Source: Pseudomonadota bacterium (lineage in GTDB: Bacteria; Pseudomonadota; Gammaproteobacteria; Burkholderiales; Usitatibacteraceae). From it: DNA of 64,000 nucleotides. The notes under the pieces were generated by a model. That model had not been told where the DNA came from. It was given only the letters and a program-made list of their open reading frames with translations, and did no database searches. The translations under genes and the position numbers were made by a program. Shown here piece after piece: positions 1 through 12,372 of the stretch (the first letter of the stretch is position 1; each line of letters begins with the position of its first letter). The stretch lies in NCBI GenBank assembly GCA_029781595.1, contig JAKOWJ010000034.1, positions 34,211-98,210 on the forward strand, given 5' to 3'.

Positions 1-58
1 CATGGGGGACGGGGCGGCCGGCGCGGGACCGGGCCGCGCGCCGGGAAACGGTGACGGA

Positions 59-469
59 CTACTTGACCGCGGCGAGGCGGGTCTTGCGCTGGGGCAGGTC
101 GCGGCCGCGCCAGACGCGCTCGACCATGACGTCGGCGGGCTGCAGGGCGGCCACCAGGCGCCCGTAGAGGCCCTCGGCCTTGCCGCTGTTGTCGCAGGTC
201 ACGTTGCAGACGTAGACGTCGAGCGTGGCGCCGTCGCGCTCGGGCCAGGTGTGGATGGCGAGGTGGGACTCGGCGAAGACGACCGCGCCGGTGGCGCCGC
301 CCACCTGGGTCTCGTCCAGGCCGTCGAACTGGTAGAAGTGGTCACCGAGGACGGTGAGGCCCACCGCCTGGCACGCTGCCACGCAGGCTTCGCGAAGCGT
401 GGCGGAGGAGGCCAGCATCTCGCGGTTCCGGCAGCCGTACAGGTCGGCGATGATGTGCAGTCCCTTCAC
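59..469 (-). CDS. speD: S-adenosylmethionine decarboxylase proenzyme (SpeD/SpeH type)
   Basis: VKGLHIIADLYGC...ESHLAIHTWPE...DVYVCN motifs; GTG start at 469 preceded by AGGAGGT; the longer ORF start is unlikely. Confidence 0.88.
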   Translation of the reverse strand: MKGLHIIADLYGCRNREMLASSATLREACVAACQAVGLTVLGDHFYQFDGLDETQVGGATGAVVFAESHLAIHTWPERDGATLDVYVCNVTCDNSGKAEGLYGRLVAALQPADVMVERVWRGRDLPQRKTRLAAVK

Positions 470-681
470 TCCGTTACCTCCTGTTTTTTGAACGAATTCC
501 GCAGGAAGGGGGCACTTGGCTCGGCTGCGGGCGCCCGCCCGGGCCTCGCGGCCACGCGGCGGCGCCCGAGTCACTCGGGCGGTGGGTGAACCCTTCGGTG
601 CAGCGGTGTGAACAAGCAGTCGTCGCGGGAAATGCGAAGCCTTGAATTGTAGCCGATTGTGCGCGGGAATCCCAGCTTTTT

Positions 682-1644
682 TCAAGGTTTTCCGGCAGTT
701 GCCGCCGTCTTGCCGCGCACGCGCACCCCCGTGGTCTCCTCGATGAGCGCCGCGCCTTCCGCGCGCAGGAAGGCCCGGAAGCTCTCGGCGAGCGGCGACA
801 GGCGCTTGCCCTGCCGCGCCACCACGTGCCAGTCGCGCGTGACCGGCGTGCCGCGCACGTCCAGTCGCACGAGGCGGCCGGTGGCGAGCTCCAGGCCCAC
901 CGTGTGCAGCGACAGGAAGGCGATCCCCATCCCCGCCATCACCGCCTGCTTGATGGTCTCGTTGCTCGCGAGCTCCATGCTGCTCGCCGGGTGGATGCCG
1001 CGCTCGGCGAAGACGCGCTCCATGGACATGCGCGTGCCCGAGCCGGGCTCGCGGATGATGAAGTTCTCGGTGGCCAGGCGGTCCAGGGCGAGGCCGCGGC
1101 GGTGCGCGAGCGGGTGCCCCGGCGGCGCGACGATCCCGTGGGGGTGGCGCGCGAAGGTGGTGGCCTCCACGTCCAGCCCGCGCGGCGGGCGGCCCATGAT
1201 CGCGAGGTCCACCTGGTTGGCCTGCAGCTCGCCGATCACCTGCTCCCGGTTGGTGACGGAGAGCTTCACGGTGATCCCCGGGTGCCGGCGCGAGAACTCC
1301 GAGAGCAGCCGCGGGGCGAAGTACTTGGCCGTGCTCACCACCGCCAGGTGCAGGCGCCCGCCCGCGAGGCCCCGGATCGCCGCGAGCGCGTCGTCGCAGT
1401 CCTTCATGCGGCTCGCCACCTCGAGGGCGAAGCGCGCGAGCTCCGCGCCGGCCTCCGTGAGGTGCACGCGCTTGCCCACGATCTCGAACAGGGCGAGCCC
1501 GGCCTGGGACTCGAGCTGCTTCACCTGCATGGAGACGGCCGGCTGGGTGAGGTGCAGCTCCTCCGCGGCGCGCGAGAAGGACAGGTGCCGCGCCACGGCC
1601 TCGAAGGCCCGCAGCTGGCGGAAGGTGGCGTGGCGGATGGGCAT
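682..1644 (-). CDS. cbbR: LysR-family transcriptional regulator, CbbR type
   Basis: MPIRHATFRQLRAFEAVARHLSFSRAAEELHLTQPAVSMQVKQLE LysR HTH; divergent from cbbL; start chosen at 1644 because the upstream Met overlaps the operator-like palindrome. Confidence 0.9.
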   Translation of the reverse strand: MPIRHATFRQLRAFEAVARHLSFSRAAEELHLTQPAVSMQVKQLESQAGLALFEIVGKRVHLTEAGAELARFALEVASRMKDCDDALAAIRGLAGGRLHLAVVSTAKYFAPRLLSEFSRRHPGITVKLSVTNREQVIGELQANQVDLAIMGRPPRGLDVEATTFARHPHGIVAPPGHPLAHRRGLALDRLATENFIIREPGSGTRMSMERVFAERGIHPASSMELASNETIKQAVMAGMGIAFLSLHTVGLELATGRLVRLDVRGTPVTRDWHVVARQGKRLSPLAESFRAFLRAEGAALIEETTGVRVRGKTAATAGKP

Positions 1645-1673
1645 GGCGCGCCTCTCCGGGTGATAATGAAGCA

Positions 1674-1690
1674 CTTATTGTACCGATAAG
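1674..1690. promoter_or_regulatory. Candidate CbbR operator, CTTAT-N7-ATAAG
   Basis: Perfect inverted repeat CTTAT TGTACCG ATAAG containing a LysR-type T-N11-A core, in the cbbR-cbbL divergent intergenic region. Confidence 0.6.
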
Positions 1691-1740
1691 GATTACTGAC
1701 TATCCCTTATGGTCCGCGGTCCGTAGCCTTGGGGGCGTGA

Positions 1741-3207
<1,467 letters not shown>

Positions 3208-3226
3208 GCCGAGAGAGGAAGACGAC

Positions 3227-3646
3227 ATGAGACTCACGCAAGGCACCTTCTCCTTCCTGCCCGACCTCACCGACGCCCAGATCCGCGCGCAGATCACGTA
3301 CTGCCTCGGCAAGGGCTGGGCGGTGTCGGTCGAGTACACGGACGACCCGCACCCGCGCAACACCTACTGGGAGATGTACGGCAACCCGATGTTCGACCTC
3401 AAGGACGCCGCCGGCGTGATGGCCGAGGTCGACGCCTGCCGCAAGACCTTCCCCAACCACTACGTGAAGGTGAACGCCTTCGACTCGACCCACGGCTGGG
3501 AGGCGCTGCGCCTGTCGTTCATCGTGAACCGCCCGAAGGTGGAGCCCGGCTTCGAGCTGCGCCGCGAGGAGGGCGCCGGCCGCCGGCAGCGCTACACGAC
3601 GCGCTCCTACGCGACCGACCGGCCCGAGGGCCAGCGCTACCCCTGA
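3227..3646 (+). CDS. cbbS: RuBisCO small subunit, red-type
   Basis: [46 protein letters not shown]-terminal extension typical of red-type small subunits. Confidence 0.96.
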   Translation: MRLTQGTFSFLPDLTDAQIRAQITYCLGKGWAVSVEYTDDPHPRNTYWEMYGNPMFDLKDAAGVMAEVDACRKTFPNHYVKVNAFDSTHGWEALRLSFIVNRPKVEPGFELRREEGAGRRQRYTTRSYATDRPEGQRYP

Positions 3647-3658
3647 TCCCGGCCGGCC

Positions 3659-4546
3659 ATGAACGACGCGCCTGCCATCGACCTGGAGGCCCTCGCCCGC
3701 GAGGCGGGGCTTCCCGGGCTGCTCGCCGACCTGGACGCGAGCCTGGTCGGGCTCGCCCCGGTGAAGACGCGCATCCGGGAGATCGCGGCGCTGCTCGTCG
3801 TGGACCGCGCGCGGCGCACCCTGGGCCTCACCTCGGCCGCGCCCTCGCTGCACATGTGCTTCACGGGCAACCCCGGCACGGGCAAGACCACCGTGGCGCT
3901 GCGCATGGCCGAGATCCTCAACCGCCTGGGCTACTGCCGGAAGGGGCACCTGGTGGCCGTCACCCGCGACGACCTCGTGGGCCAGTTCATCGGCCACACG
4001 GCGCCCAAGACGAAGGAGGTCCTGAAACGGGCCATGGGGGGCGTGCTCTTCATCGACGAGGCCTACTACCTGTACCGCCCGGAGAACGAGCGTGACTACG
4101 GGATGGAGGCCATCGAGATCCTGCTGCAGGTGATGGAGAACCAGCGCGACGACCTCGTGGTGATCCTCGCGGGCTACAAGGACCGCATGGACACCTTCTT
4201 CAAGGCCAACCCGGGCCTGTCCTCGCGCATCGCCCACCACATCGACTTCCCGGACTACTCGTCGGGCGAGCTGCTGCGCATCGCCGAGCTCATGCTCTCG
4301 GGGCTGCAGTACTGCCTGAGCCCGGCGGCGCGCGAGGCGCTCGTCGAGTACATCGACCGTCGCCGGGAGCAGCCGCACTTCGCCAACGCCCGCTCGATCC
4401 GCAACGCGCTGGACCGCGCGCGCCTGCGGCAGGCCAACCGCCTCTTCGCCGCCGGCGGCGCCGTCTCGCCCGAAGCGCTGATGACGCTCGAATCCGAGGA
4501 CCTGCGCGCGAGCCGCGTGTTCTCGCCATCCGGAGATGCCCGATGA
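3659..4546 (+). CDS. cbbX: Red-type RuBisCO activase, AAA+ ATPase CbbX
   Basis: Walker [10 protein letters not shown], Walker [14 protein letters not shown]; directly downstream of cbbS. Confidence 0.96.
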   Translation: MNDAPAIDLEALAREAGLPGLLADLDASLVGLAPVKTRIREIAALLVVDRARRTLGLTSAAPSLHMCFTGNPGTGKTTVALRMAEILNRLGYCRKGHLVAVTRDDLVGQFIGHTAPKTKEVLKRAMGGVLFIDEAYYLYRPENERDYGMEAIEILLQVMENQRDDLVVILAGYKDRMDTFFKANPGLSSRIAHHIDFPDYSSGELLRIAELMLSGLQYCLSPAAREALVEYIDRRREQPHFANARSIRNALDRARLRQANRLFAAGGAVSPEALMTLESEDLRASRVFSPSGDAR

Positions 4547-5316
4547 CCCTCAAGGCCCTGCTCTTCGACGTCGACGGCACGCTCGCCGACACCGAGGAAA
4601 CCCACCGCCAGGCGTTCAACGCCGCCTTCCTCGAGTTCCGGATGCCCTACGCGTGGACCCCGGAGGAGTACGAGGTCCTGCTGCGCATCTCGGGCGGCAA
4701 GGAGCGGCTCGCGCACTACTTCACGCACCTGCCCGTCGACGCCGCCGAGAAGGAGCGCCTGCTCGCCAACGTGACGAACGTGCACCGCGTGAAGACCGAG
4801 CGCTACGCCGAGCTCGTGGCGAGCGGCGGCTCGCCGCTGCGCCCCGGCATCGCGCGCATCCTCTCCGAGGCCACGGCCGCGGGCCTGAAGGTGGGCATCG
4901 CCTCGACGACCACCTCGGCCAACGTGGCCGCGCTCCTGGACGCCGAGCTGGGGAAGAACGCGCACCGTCGCTTCGCCGTCATCGCCTGCGGCGACGTGGT
5001 GCCGGCCAAGAAGCCCGCGCCCGACATCTACCGCCTGGCCCTCTCGACGCTGGGCCTGGGGGCCGCCGAGGCCGTCGCCTTCGAGGACTCCGCCAACGGC
5101 CTCGCGGCCGCCAAGGCCGCCGGGCTCTTCACCGTCGTCACCCCCACCCGCTGGACGCAGGGCCAGGACTTCGGCGAGGCCGACCTCACCCTGCCGCACC
5201 TGGGCGACCCGGCCCACCCGCTGAGCGGCGTGGCCGCGGGCCGCGCCGGCGGGCCCTTCCTCACCGTGGACGCCCTCGCCCGGCTGCACGGGCGCGCGGC
5301 CGCCAAGGCCGCCTGA
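4543..5316 (+). CDS. cbbY: HAD-family phosphatase, CbbY-like
   Basis: [16 protein letters not shown] motif; 4-bp ATGA overlap with cbbX. Confidence 0.88.
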   Translation: MTLKALLFDVDGTLADTEETHRQAFNAAFLEFRMPYAWTPEEYEVLLRISGGKERLAHYFTHLPVDAAEKERLLANVTNVHRVKTERYAELVASGGSPLRPGIARILSEATAAGLKVGIASTTTSANVAALLDAELGKNAHRRFAVIACGDVVPAKKPAPDIYRLALSTLGLGAAEAVAFEDSANGLAAAKAAGLFTVVTPTRWTQGQDFGEADLTLPHLGDPAHPLSGVAAGRAGGPFLTVDALARLHGRAAAKAA

Positions 5317-5333
5317 CAGGAGCGAAGAAGACC

Positions 5334-6425
5334 ATGCGAGAGACCATGCGCGTCGAGACGCGGCCCACCATCACCGAGTTCTTCCTGTCCGAGCAGCGCC
5401 GCGCGCCGCACGCCACCGGCGCCTTCACCGCGGTGATCAACGACGTGCGCCTCGCGTGCAAGCGCATCGCCCACGCCGTCGGCCAGGGCGCGCTCGCGGG
5501 CACGCTGGGCAAGGCCGGCTCCGACAACGTGCAGGGCGAGGCGCAGATGCGCCTGGACGTGCTGGCCGACGAGATCTTCGTGCGCACCAACGAATGGGGC
5601 GGCCACCTCGCGGGGCTGGTCTCCGAGGAGCGCGAGACCCCCTACGGCATCCCGCAGGCCTACCCGCGCGGGCGCTACCTCCTGGTCTACGACCCGCTGG
5701 ACGGCTCCTCCAACATCGACGTCAACGTCTCGGTCGGCAGCATCTTCTCCGTGCTGCGCTGCCCGGACGGCGTGGCCGAGCCGCGGGTGGAGGACTTCCT
5801 GCAGCCCGGCACGCGCCAGGTGGCCGCGGGCTACGCGATCTACGGGCCCACGACCATGCTCGTGCTCACGCTCGGCCGCGGCACGCACGGCTTCACGCTC
5901 GACCGCTCCATCGGCGAGTTCATCCTCACGCACCCCGACATGGTGATCCCGGCCGCCACGCGCGAGTTCGCCATCAACGCCTCCAACGAGCGCTTCTGGG
6001 AGCCGCCGGTGCGCCGCTACGTCGCCGAGTGCGTGCAGGGCAAGTCGGGGCCGCGCGGCGCCGACTTCAACATGCGCTGGATCGCCTCCCTCGTGGCGGA
6101 GGTGCACCGCATCCTGGTGCGCGGAGGCCTGTTCATGTACCCGCGCGACACGAAGGATCCGTCCAGGCCCGGGCGGCTGCGCCTGCTCTACGAGGCGAGC
6201 CCCATGGCCATGATCGTCGAGCAGGCGGGGGGCGCGGCCTCCACCGGCCGCGGACGGCTGCTGGAGATCGAGCCCGCCTCGCTGCACCAGCGCGTGCCGG
6301 TGATCCTGGGCTCGCGCGACGAGGTCGAGCGCATCGAGCTCTATCATCGCGAGCACGACGCGGGCATCGAGCCGCCCGTGCCGCCGCCGCTGTTCCACGA
6401 CCGCTCGCTCTTCACCAGGGCCTAG
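5334..6425 (+). CDS. fbp: Class I fructose-1,6-bisphosphatase
   Basis: [39 protein letters not shown]-like and GGLFMYP motifs; start [11 protein letters not shown] with upstream AGGAG. Confidence 0.94.
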   Translation: MRETMRVETRPTITEFFLSEQRRAPHATGAFTAVINDVRLACKRIAHAVGQGALAGTLGKAGSDNVQGEAQMRLDVLADEIFVRTNEWGGHLAGLVSEERETPYGIPQAYPRGRYLLVYDPLDGSSNIDVNVSVGSIFSVLRCPDGVAEPRVEDFLQPGTRQVAAGYAIYGPTTMLVLTLGRGTHGFTLDRSIGEFILTHPDMVIPAATREFAINASNERFWEPPVRRYVAECVQGKSGPRGADFNMRWIASLVAEVHRILVRGGLFMYPRDTKDPSRPGRLRLLYEASPMAMIVEQAGGAASTGRGRLLEIEPASLHQRVPVILGSRDEVERIELYHREHDAGIEPPVPPPLFHDRSLFTRA

Positions 6426-6426
6426 C

Positions 6427-6502
6427 GAAGGGGACGCTGCCCTTCGCCGCCCGCCGCACGAAGCGGAAGCCAACGAGAACGACGAAGGGCAGCGTCCCCT
6501 TC
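6427..6502. repeat. REP/MITE-like inverted repeat: 20-bp perfect arms, 36-bp loop
   Basis: GAAGGGGACGCTGCCCTTCG (6427-6446) and its exact reverse complement CGAAGGGCAGCGTCCCCTTC (6483-6502); each arm contains its own AAGGG...CCCTT palindrome. Confidence 0.8.
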
Positions 6503-6524
6503 AGCGCCAGGGAGAAAGCAGGAA

Positions 6525-7406
6525 ATGTCGGCCAAGCACCCCATCATCGCGATCACCGGCTCGTCGGGCGCCGGGACCACCTCCGTCATGCGCACCTTCG
6601 AGCAGATCTTCCGGCGCGAGAGCGTGAACGCGGCCTTCGTCGAGGGCGACTCCTTCCACCGGTACGACCGCGGCGAGATGAAGGCGAAGATGGCCGAGGC
6701 GCTCGCGGCCGGCAACCGCCACTTCAGCCACTTCGGGCCGGAGTCGAACCTCTTCGCCGAGCTCGAGTCGCTCTTCCGCGACTACTCGGCCACCGGCCGG
6801 GGCCGGCGGAGAAGGTACCTGCACGACGAGGGCGAGGCCGCCCCCTACAAGCAGCCGCCCGGCACCTTCACGGCGTGGGAGGACATCCCCGAGGGCACGG
6901 ACCTGCTCTTCTACGAGGGCCTGCACGGGGCGGTGGCCGCCGACGGCGTGGACGTCTCGAAGCACCCGGACCTGCTCATCGGCGTGGTGCCCGTGATCAA
7001 CCTGGAGTGGATCCAGAAGCTGCACCGCGACCGCTCGATGCGCGGGTACTCCACGGAGGCGGTGACCGACACCATCCTGCGGCGCATGCCGGACTACATC
7101 AACTACATCACGCCCCAGTTCTCGCGCACGCACATCAACTTCCAGCGCGTGCCCACCGTCGACACGTCGAACCCCTTCGTCGCGCGCTTCATCCCGACGC
7201 CGGACGAGAGCCTGCTCGTCATCCGCTTCGCGAACCCGCGCGGCATCGACTTCCCCTACCTGCTGTCGATGCTGCACGACTCCTTCATGTCGCGCGCCAA
7301 CACGATCGTGGTGCCCGGCGGCAAGATGGACCTCGCCATGCAGACCATCCTCACGCCGATGATCTGGCGGCTCATGGAGCGGCGCAAGCAGGCCCTCTCG
7401 CGCTAG
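6525..7406 (+). CDS. prkA: Phosphoribulokinase
   Basis: ITGSSGAGTTSV P-loop, EGDSFHRYDR, FYEGLHGAV; CBB context. Confidence 0.95.
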   Translation: MSAKHPIIAITGSSGAGTTSVMRTFEQIFRRESVNAAFVEGDSFHRYDRGEMKAKMAEALAAGNRHFSHFGPESNLFAELESLFRDYSATGRGRRRRYLHDEGEAAPYKQPPGTFTAWEDIPEGTDLLFYEGLHGAVAADGVDVSKHPDLLIGVVPVINLEWIQKLHRDRSMRGYSTEAVTDTILRRMPDYINYITPQFSRTHINFQRVPTVDTSNPFVARFIPTPDESLLVIRFANPRGIDFPYLLSMLHDSFMSRANTIVVPGGKMDLAMQTILTPMIWRLMERRKQALSR

Positions 7407-7433
7407 GGACCCGGGCCTCGCCGGGACCCTTTC
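7406..7433 (+). terminator. Possible intrinsic terminator between prkA and tkt
   Basis: GGGACCCGG-GCCTCG-CCGGGACCC stem with one central mismatch, followed by a short T run. Confidence 0.4.
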
Positions 7434-7442
7434 CCCACATCC

Positions 7443-7450
7443 GATAAAAT
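7443..7450 (+). promoter_or_regulatory. GATAAAAT, putative -10 region upstream of tkt
   Basis: AT-rich 8-mer in very GC-rich sequence; the same 8-mer precedes gap and fba. Confidence 0.45.
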
Positions 7451-7462
7451 ACGAGTCCCCAC

Positions 7463-9490
7463 ATGCAGTCCGCCCTCGCCCCCTCCCGCATGGCCACCCC
7501 GACCGCAACGCCCGCCGACCTCGCCAACGCCATCCGCGCCCTCGCGATGGACGCCGTCCAGAAGGCCAACTCCGGCCACCCCGGCATGCCCATGGGCATG
7601 GCCGAGATCGCCGAGGTGCTCTGGCGGCGGTTCCTGCGCCACAACCCCGCCAACCCCGCGTGGGCGGACCGCGACCGCTTCGTGCTCTCGAACGGCCACG
7701 GCTCCATGCTGCAGTACGCGCTGCTGCACCTCACGGGCTACGCGGTGTCCATCGAGGACATCAAGAGCTTCCGCCAGCTGCACTCGCGCACGCCCGGCCA
7801 CCCCGAGGTGGGTGTGACGCCCGGCGTGGAGACGACCACCGGCCCGCTCGGGCAGGGCCTCGCCAACGCCGTGGGCATGGCGCTCGCCGAGCGCCTGCTC
7901 GCCGCCGAGTTCAACCGGCCCGGCCACACCGTGGTCGACCACCAGACCTACGTGTTCCTGGGCGACGGCTGCCTCATGGAGGGCATCTCCCACGAGGCCT
8001 GCTCGCTCGCCGGCACGCTCGCCCTGGGCAAGCTCGTCGCGCTCTACGACGACAACGGCATCTCCATCGACGGCCACGTGTCGGGCTGGTTCCGCGACGA
8101 CACCCCCGCGCGCTTCGCGGCCTACGGCTGGAACGTGATCCCCGGCGTGGACGGCCACGACCCGAAGGCGGTCGAGGCCGCCATCGCCCGCGCCCGCGCC
8201 GACGCCTCGCGACCCACGCTCATCTGCTGCAAGACGGTGATCGGCAAGGGCTCGCCCAACAAGCAGGGCACCGACGGCGTGCACGGCGCCGCCCTCGGCG
8301 ACAAGGAGGTCGCGGCCACCCGCGAGGCCATCGGCTGGCCCTACCCGCCCTTCGAGATCCCCGCGGCCGTCTACGCGGCCTGGGACCAGCGCGAGCGCGG
8401 CGCCGGGCTCGAGGCGGACTGGAACGCGCGCTTCGAGGCGTACGCGAAGGCCCACCCGGACCTCGCGAAGGAGTACCGCCGCCGCATGGCGGGCGAGCTG
8501 CCGCCCAACTGGGGCGAGGTGGCCGCGGCGATGGTCGCCCGGGCGGTGGAGAAGGCCGAGACGGTCGCCACGCGCAAGGCCTCGCAGATCGCCATCGAGG
8601 CGATCGCGCCCCACCTGCCCGGGTTCCTGGGCGGCTCGGCGGACCTCACCGGCTCCAACCTCACCAACTGGTCCGGCTCGAAGTCCGTGTCGGCCGACCA
8701 CGCCGGCAACTACGTGAACTTCGGCGTGCGCGAGTTCGGCATGACCGCCATCGGCAACGGCATCGCGCTGCACGGCGGCTTCATCCCCTACTCGGGCACC
8801 TTCCTCGTGTTCAGCGACTACGCGCGCAACGCCGTGCGCATGGCCGCGCTCATGAAGGTGCGCAACATCCTGGTCTACACGCACGACTCCATCGGGCTGG
8901 GCGAGGACGGGCCGACGCACCAGGCCGTGGAGCACGTCTCGAGCCTGAGGCTCATCCCGCACCTCGACCTCTGGCGCCCCTGCGACACGGTGGAGACCGC
9001 GGTGGCCTGGGCCTGCGCGATCGAACGGCACGACGGGCCGACGGCCTTCGCGCTCTCGCGCCAGAACGTGCCGTTCTGCCCGCGCTCGCCGGAGCAGGTG
9101 GCGGCCATCCGCCGCGGCGGCTACGTGCTCTCCGAGGCCGCCAGCGCGCCCCGCGCCGTGGTGATCGCCACCGGCTCCGAGGTGGCCATCGCCCTCGCGG
9201 CGCAGAAGGCGCTCGCGGAGGCGGGCGTGCCCGTGCGGGTCGTCTCGATGCCCTGCACCTCGGTATTCGACCGCCAGGACGGCGCCTGGCGCGCCGCCGT
9301 GCTGCCGAAGGGGCTGCCGCGCGTCTCCGTCGAGGCGGGCGTCACCGACTTCTGGCGCAAGTACGTGGGTCTGGAGGGCGCGGCGATCGGCGTGGACAAC
9401 TTCGGCGAGTCGGCCCCGGCCGGCGCGGTCTACAAGCACTTCGGCGTCGACGCCGACCACGTCGTGGCGGCGGTGAAGTCGCTGCTCTGA
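7463..9490 (+). CDS. tkt: Transketolase
   Basis: [45 protein letters not shown]; alternative start at 7490 (MATPTATP). Confidence 0.95.
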   Translation: MQSALAPSRMATPTATPADLANAIRALAMDAVQKANSGHPGMPMGMAEIAEVLWRRFLRHNPANPAWADRDRFVLSNGHGSMLQYALLHLTGYAVSIEDIKSFRQLHSRTPGHPEVGVTPGVETTTGPLGQGLANAVGMALAERLLAAEFNRPGHTVVDHQTYVFLGDGCLMEGISHEACSLAGTLALGKLVALYDDNGISIDGHVSGWFRDDTPARFAAYGWNVIPGVDGHDPKAVEAAIARARADASRPTLICCKTVIGKGSPNKQGTDGVHGAALGDKEVAATREAIGWPYPPFEIPAAVYAAWDQRERGAGLEADWNARFEAYAKAHPDLAKEYRRRMAGELPPNWGEVAAAMVARAVEKAETVATRKASQIAIEAIAPHLPGFLGGSADLTGSNLTNWSGSKSVSADHAGNYVNFGVREFGMTAIGNGIALHGGFIPYSGTFLVFSDYARNAVRMAALMKVRNILVYTHDSIGLGEDGPTHQAVEHVSSLRLIPHLDLWRPCDTVETAVAWACAIERHDGPTAFALSRQNVPFCPRSPEQVAAIRRGGYVLSEAASAPRAVVIATGSEVAIALAAQKALAEAGVPVRVVSMPCTSVFDRQDGAWRAAVLPKGLPRVSVEAGVTDFWRKYVGLEGAAIGVDNFGESAPAGAVYKHFGVDADHVVAAVKSLL

Positions 9491-9539
9491 TCCTTCCCGC
9501 ACGGGGCTTGCCCGCCGTCAAGGCGGCCGGCCCCCTTGC

Positions 9540-9547
9540 GATAAAAT
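9540..9547 (+). promoter_or_regulatory. GATAAAAT, putative -10 region upstream of gap
   Basis: Same 8-mer as upstream of tkt and fba. Confidence 0.45.
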
Positions 9548-9586
9548 AGGGCGTCCCGCTTCCCTCTTTCCCCTTCCGGAGCTCCC

Positions 9587-10600
9587 ATGACCATCCGCGT
9601 CGCCATCAACGGCTATGGCCGAATCGGCCGCAACATCCTCCGCGCCCACTACGAAGGCGGCAAGAAGCACGACATCCAGATCGTCGCGGTCAACGACCTG
9701 GGCTCGCCCGAGACCAACGCCCACCTCACGCGCTTCGACACCGCCCACGGCAAGTTCCCGGGCACCGTCGCGGTGGACGGGGACCACATGGTGGTGAACG
9801 GCGACCGCATCCGCGTGCTGGCCAACCGCGACCCGTCGGCGCTGCCCTGGGGCGAGCTGGGCGTGGACGTCGTGCACGAGTGCACCGGGTTCTTCACCAG
9901 CAAGGAGAAGGCCGGCGCCCACCTGAAGGGCGGCGCGAAGAAGGTGATCATCTCCGCGCCCGGCGGCAAGGACGTGGACGCGACCGTGGTCTACGGCGTG
10001 AACCAGGGCGTGCTGAAGGCCTCGCACACGGTGATCTCCAACGCCTCGTGCACCACCAATTGCCTGGCGCCGCTCGTCAAGCCCCTGAACGACCGGATCG
10101 GCCTGGTGAACGGCCTCATGACCACCATCCACGCCTACACCAACGACCAGGTGCTCACGGACGTCTACCACGAGGACCTGCGCCGCGCCCGCTCGGCCAC
10201 GATGTCGATGATCCCGACCAAGACGGGCGCCGCCGCCGCGGTGGGCCTGGTGCTGCCCGAGCTCAACGGCAAGCTCGACGGCTACGCCATCCGCGTGCCG
10301 ACCATCAACGTCTCGATCGTGGACCTGTCCTTCATCGCCGCGCGCGACACCACGGTCGACGAGGTGAACGCCATCATGAAGGAGGCCTCGGAGTCCCCGG
10401 CCATGAAGGGCGTGCTCAACTTCAGCAAGGCGCCGCTCGTCTCCGTGGACTTCAACCACGACCCGGCCTCGTCCACCTTCGACGCGACGCTCACCAAGGT
10501 CTCGGGCCGCCTCGTGAAGGTCTCGGCCTGGTACGACAACGAATGGGGCTTCAGCAACCGGATGCTGGACACGACCGTCGCCCTGATGGCGGCGAAGTAG
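9587..10600 (+). CDS. gap: Glyceraldehyde-3-phosphate dehydrogenase, type I
   Basis: [41 protein letters not shown]-type motifs. Confidence 0.97.
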   Translation: MTIRVAINGYGRIGRNILRAHYEGGKKHDIQIVAVNDLGSPETNAHLTRFDTAHGKFPGTVAVDGDHMVVNGDRIRVLANRDPSALPWGELGVDVVHECTGFFTSKEKAGAHLKGGAKKVIISAPGGKDVDATVVYGVNQGVLKASHTVISNASCTTNCLAPLVKPLNDRIGLVNGLMTTIHAYTNDQVLTDVYHEDLRRARSATMSMIPTKTGAAAAVGLVLPELNGKLDGYAIRVPTINVSIVDLSFIAARDTTVDEVNAIMKEASESPAMKGVLNFSKAPLVSVDFNHDPASSTFDATLTKVSGRLVKVSAWYDNEWGFSNRMLDTTVALMAAK

Positions 10601-10605
10601 CCCCC

Positions 10606-11001
10606 TCAGTCCGCGGCCAGGGCCTCGAGCGTGCGCTCGAGGTCCGCCAGGCAGTGCTCCAGGCACGCCAGGCGGTCGCGCACGTCCCACGCGCGGCCGG
10701 CGCCGAACGCGTCGTCCATGAGGCGCACCAGGTGCAGGCAGTCGGTCGCGTCGAGCATCACGAGCGAGCCCTTGAGCTTGTGCACGGCGCGGCCGCCGCG
10801 CGCCAGGTCGCCCGTGCGGCAGGCGGAGGCGATGGCGGCCAGGCTGTCGGCGCTCTCGCGGCGGAAGAGCGCGAGGATCTCGGAAAGAAAGGCTGGGTCG
10901 CGGGCGTAACGGCCGAGATACGCGTCCCGGCCCGCCCGCGCGGGCGCCGCCGGCGGCGGCGGGAGCGGGGTCTGCGTCTGTCGTCGAAGTTCGATGTCCA
11001 T
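10606..11001 (-). CDS. Hpt (histidine phosphotransfer) domain protein
   Basis: AVHKLKGSLVMLDA phospho-acceptor His motif; ATG at 11001 (MDIELRRQ), 131 aa. Confidence 0.75.
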   Translation of the reverse strand: MDIELRRQTQTPLPPPPAAPARAGRDAYLGRYARDPAFLSEILALFRRESADSLAAIASACRTGDLARGGRAVHKLKGSLVMLDATDCLHLVRLMDDAFGAGRAWDVRDRLACLEHCLADLERTLEALAAD

Positions 11002-11131
11002 GGCCGCATTGTGGCGGCCCGGCTCGCGGGGCGATGTGAACGGGTCGACTGCGCCGGTTGCGGCTGCAACCGCCGGTCGCGCGTCCACCCTTCTGTAGAA
11101 TGAACCCTCGATACTGGGAGGCAATCCGAAG

Positions 11132-12313
11132 ATGTCCGTCCTCAAGCTCACCGACCTCGACCTCGCCGGCAAGCGCGTCTTCATCCGCGCCGACCTGAAC
11201 GTCCCCCAGGCCGACGACGGCACCATCACCGACGACACGCGCATCCGCGCCTCCGTGCCCGGCATCCGCCTCGCGCTCGAGCGCGGCGCCGCCGTGATGG
11301 TCACCTCCCACCTCGGCCGCCCCAAGGAGGGCGAGCTCACCGAGGCCGATTCGCTGCGCCCCGTGGCCGCGCGCCTCGCCGAGCTGCTGGGCCGCGAGGT
11401 CCCGCTCGTGCGCGACTGGGTGGAGGGCGTGGACGTGAAGCCCGGCCAGGTGGTGCTCCTCGAGAACTGCCGCGTGAACAAGGGGGAGAAGAAGGACGAC
11501 GAGGCGCTCGCGCGGAAGATGGCCGCGCTGTGCGACGTGTACGCCAACGACGCCTTCGGCACGGCGCACCGCGCCGAGGCCACCACCCACGGCATCGCCC
11601 GCTTCGCGAAGGTCGCGTGCGCCGGTCCCCTGCTGGCCGCCGAGCTCGAGGCCCTGGGCCGCGCCGTCGCGAGCCCGAAGCGCCCGCTCGTGGCCATCGT
11701 GGCCGGCTCCAAGGTCTCGACCAAGCTCACCATCCTCAAGAGCCTGTCGGCGAAGGTCGACCAGCTCATCGTGGGCGGCGGCATCGCCAACACGTTCATG
11801 CTGGCCGCGGGGCTGCCCATCGGCAAGTCGCTCTGCGAGGCCGACCTCGCGCCCGAGGCCAAGGAGATCGCCGTGATGATGCAGGCGCGCGGCGCCGCGG
11901 TGCCCGTGCCGGAGGACGTGGTGTGCGGCAAGGCCTTCGCGGCGGACGCGGCCGCCACGACGAAGGCGGCCCGCGACGTGGCCGACGACGACATGATCTT
12001 CGACATCGGCCCGCGCACGGCGGCGGGCTACGCGAGGATCCTCCAGTCGGCCGGCACCATCGTCTGGAACGGCCCGGTGGGCGTCTTCGAGTTCGACCAG
12101 TTCGGCGCGGGCACGCGGGCCGTGGCCGAGGCCATCGCGGCCTCGCCGGCCTTCTCGATCGCCGGCGGCGGCGACACGCTCGCGGCCATCGCCAAGTACG
12201 GCGTGACCGACCGCATCTCCTACATCTCCACGGGCGGCGGCGCCTTCCTCGAGTTCCTGGAGGGCAAGGTCCTGCCGGCGGTGGCGATCCTCGAGTCGCG
12301 GGCCGGCGGGTAG
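11132..12313 (+). CDS. pgk: Phosphoglycerate kinase
   Basis: [46 protein letters not shown]. Confidence 0.97.
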   Translation: MSVLKLTDLDLAGKRVFIRADLNVPQADDGTITDDTRIRASVPGIRLALERGAAVMVTSHLGRPKEGELTEADSLRPVAARLAELLGREVPLVRDWVEGVDVKPGQVVLLENCRVNKGEKKDDEALARKMAALCDVYANDAFGTAHRAEATTHGIARFAKVACAGPLLAAELEALGRAVASPKRPLVAIVAGSKVSTKLTILKSLSAKVDQLIVGGGIANTFMLAAGLPIGKSLCEADLAPEAKEIAVMMQARGAAVPVPEDVVCGKAFAADAAATTKAARDVADDDMIFDIGPRTAAGYARILQSAGTIVWNGPVGVFEFDQFGAGTRAVAEAIAASPAFSIAGGGDTLAAIAKYGVTDRISYISTGGGAFLEFLEGKVLPAVAILESRAGG

Positions 12314-12372
12314 CGCCGGCCGCCGCATCGGGGAAGTCGCGCACAACCAGAACGAAAGGGAAGCCCCGGAAG

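Noticed and set aside
9518-12346. 942-aa - strand ORF opposite gap and pgk
   Set aside because: Antisense of unmistakable gap/pgk; low-complexity composition. Only the 10606-11001 segment, in a different frame, looks like a real protein (Hpt).
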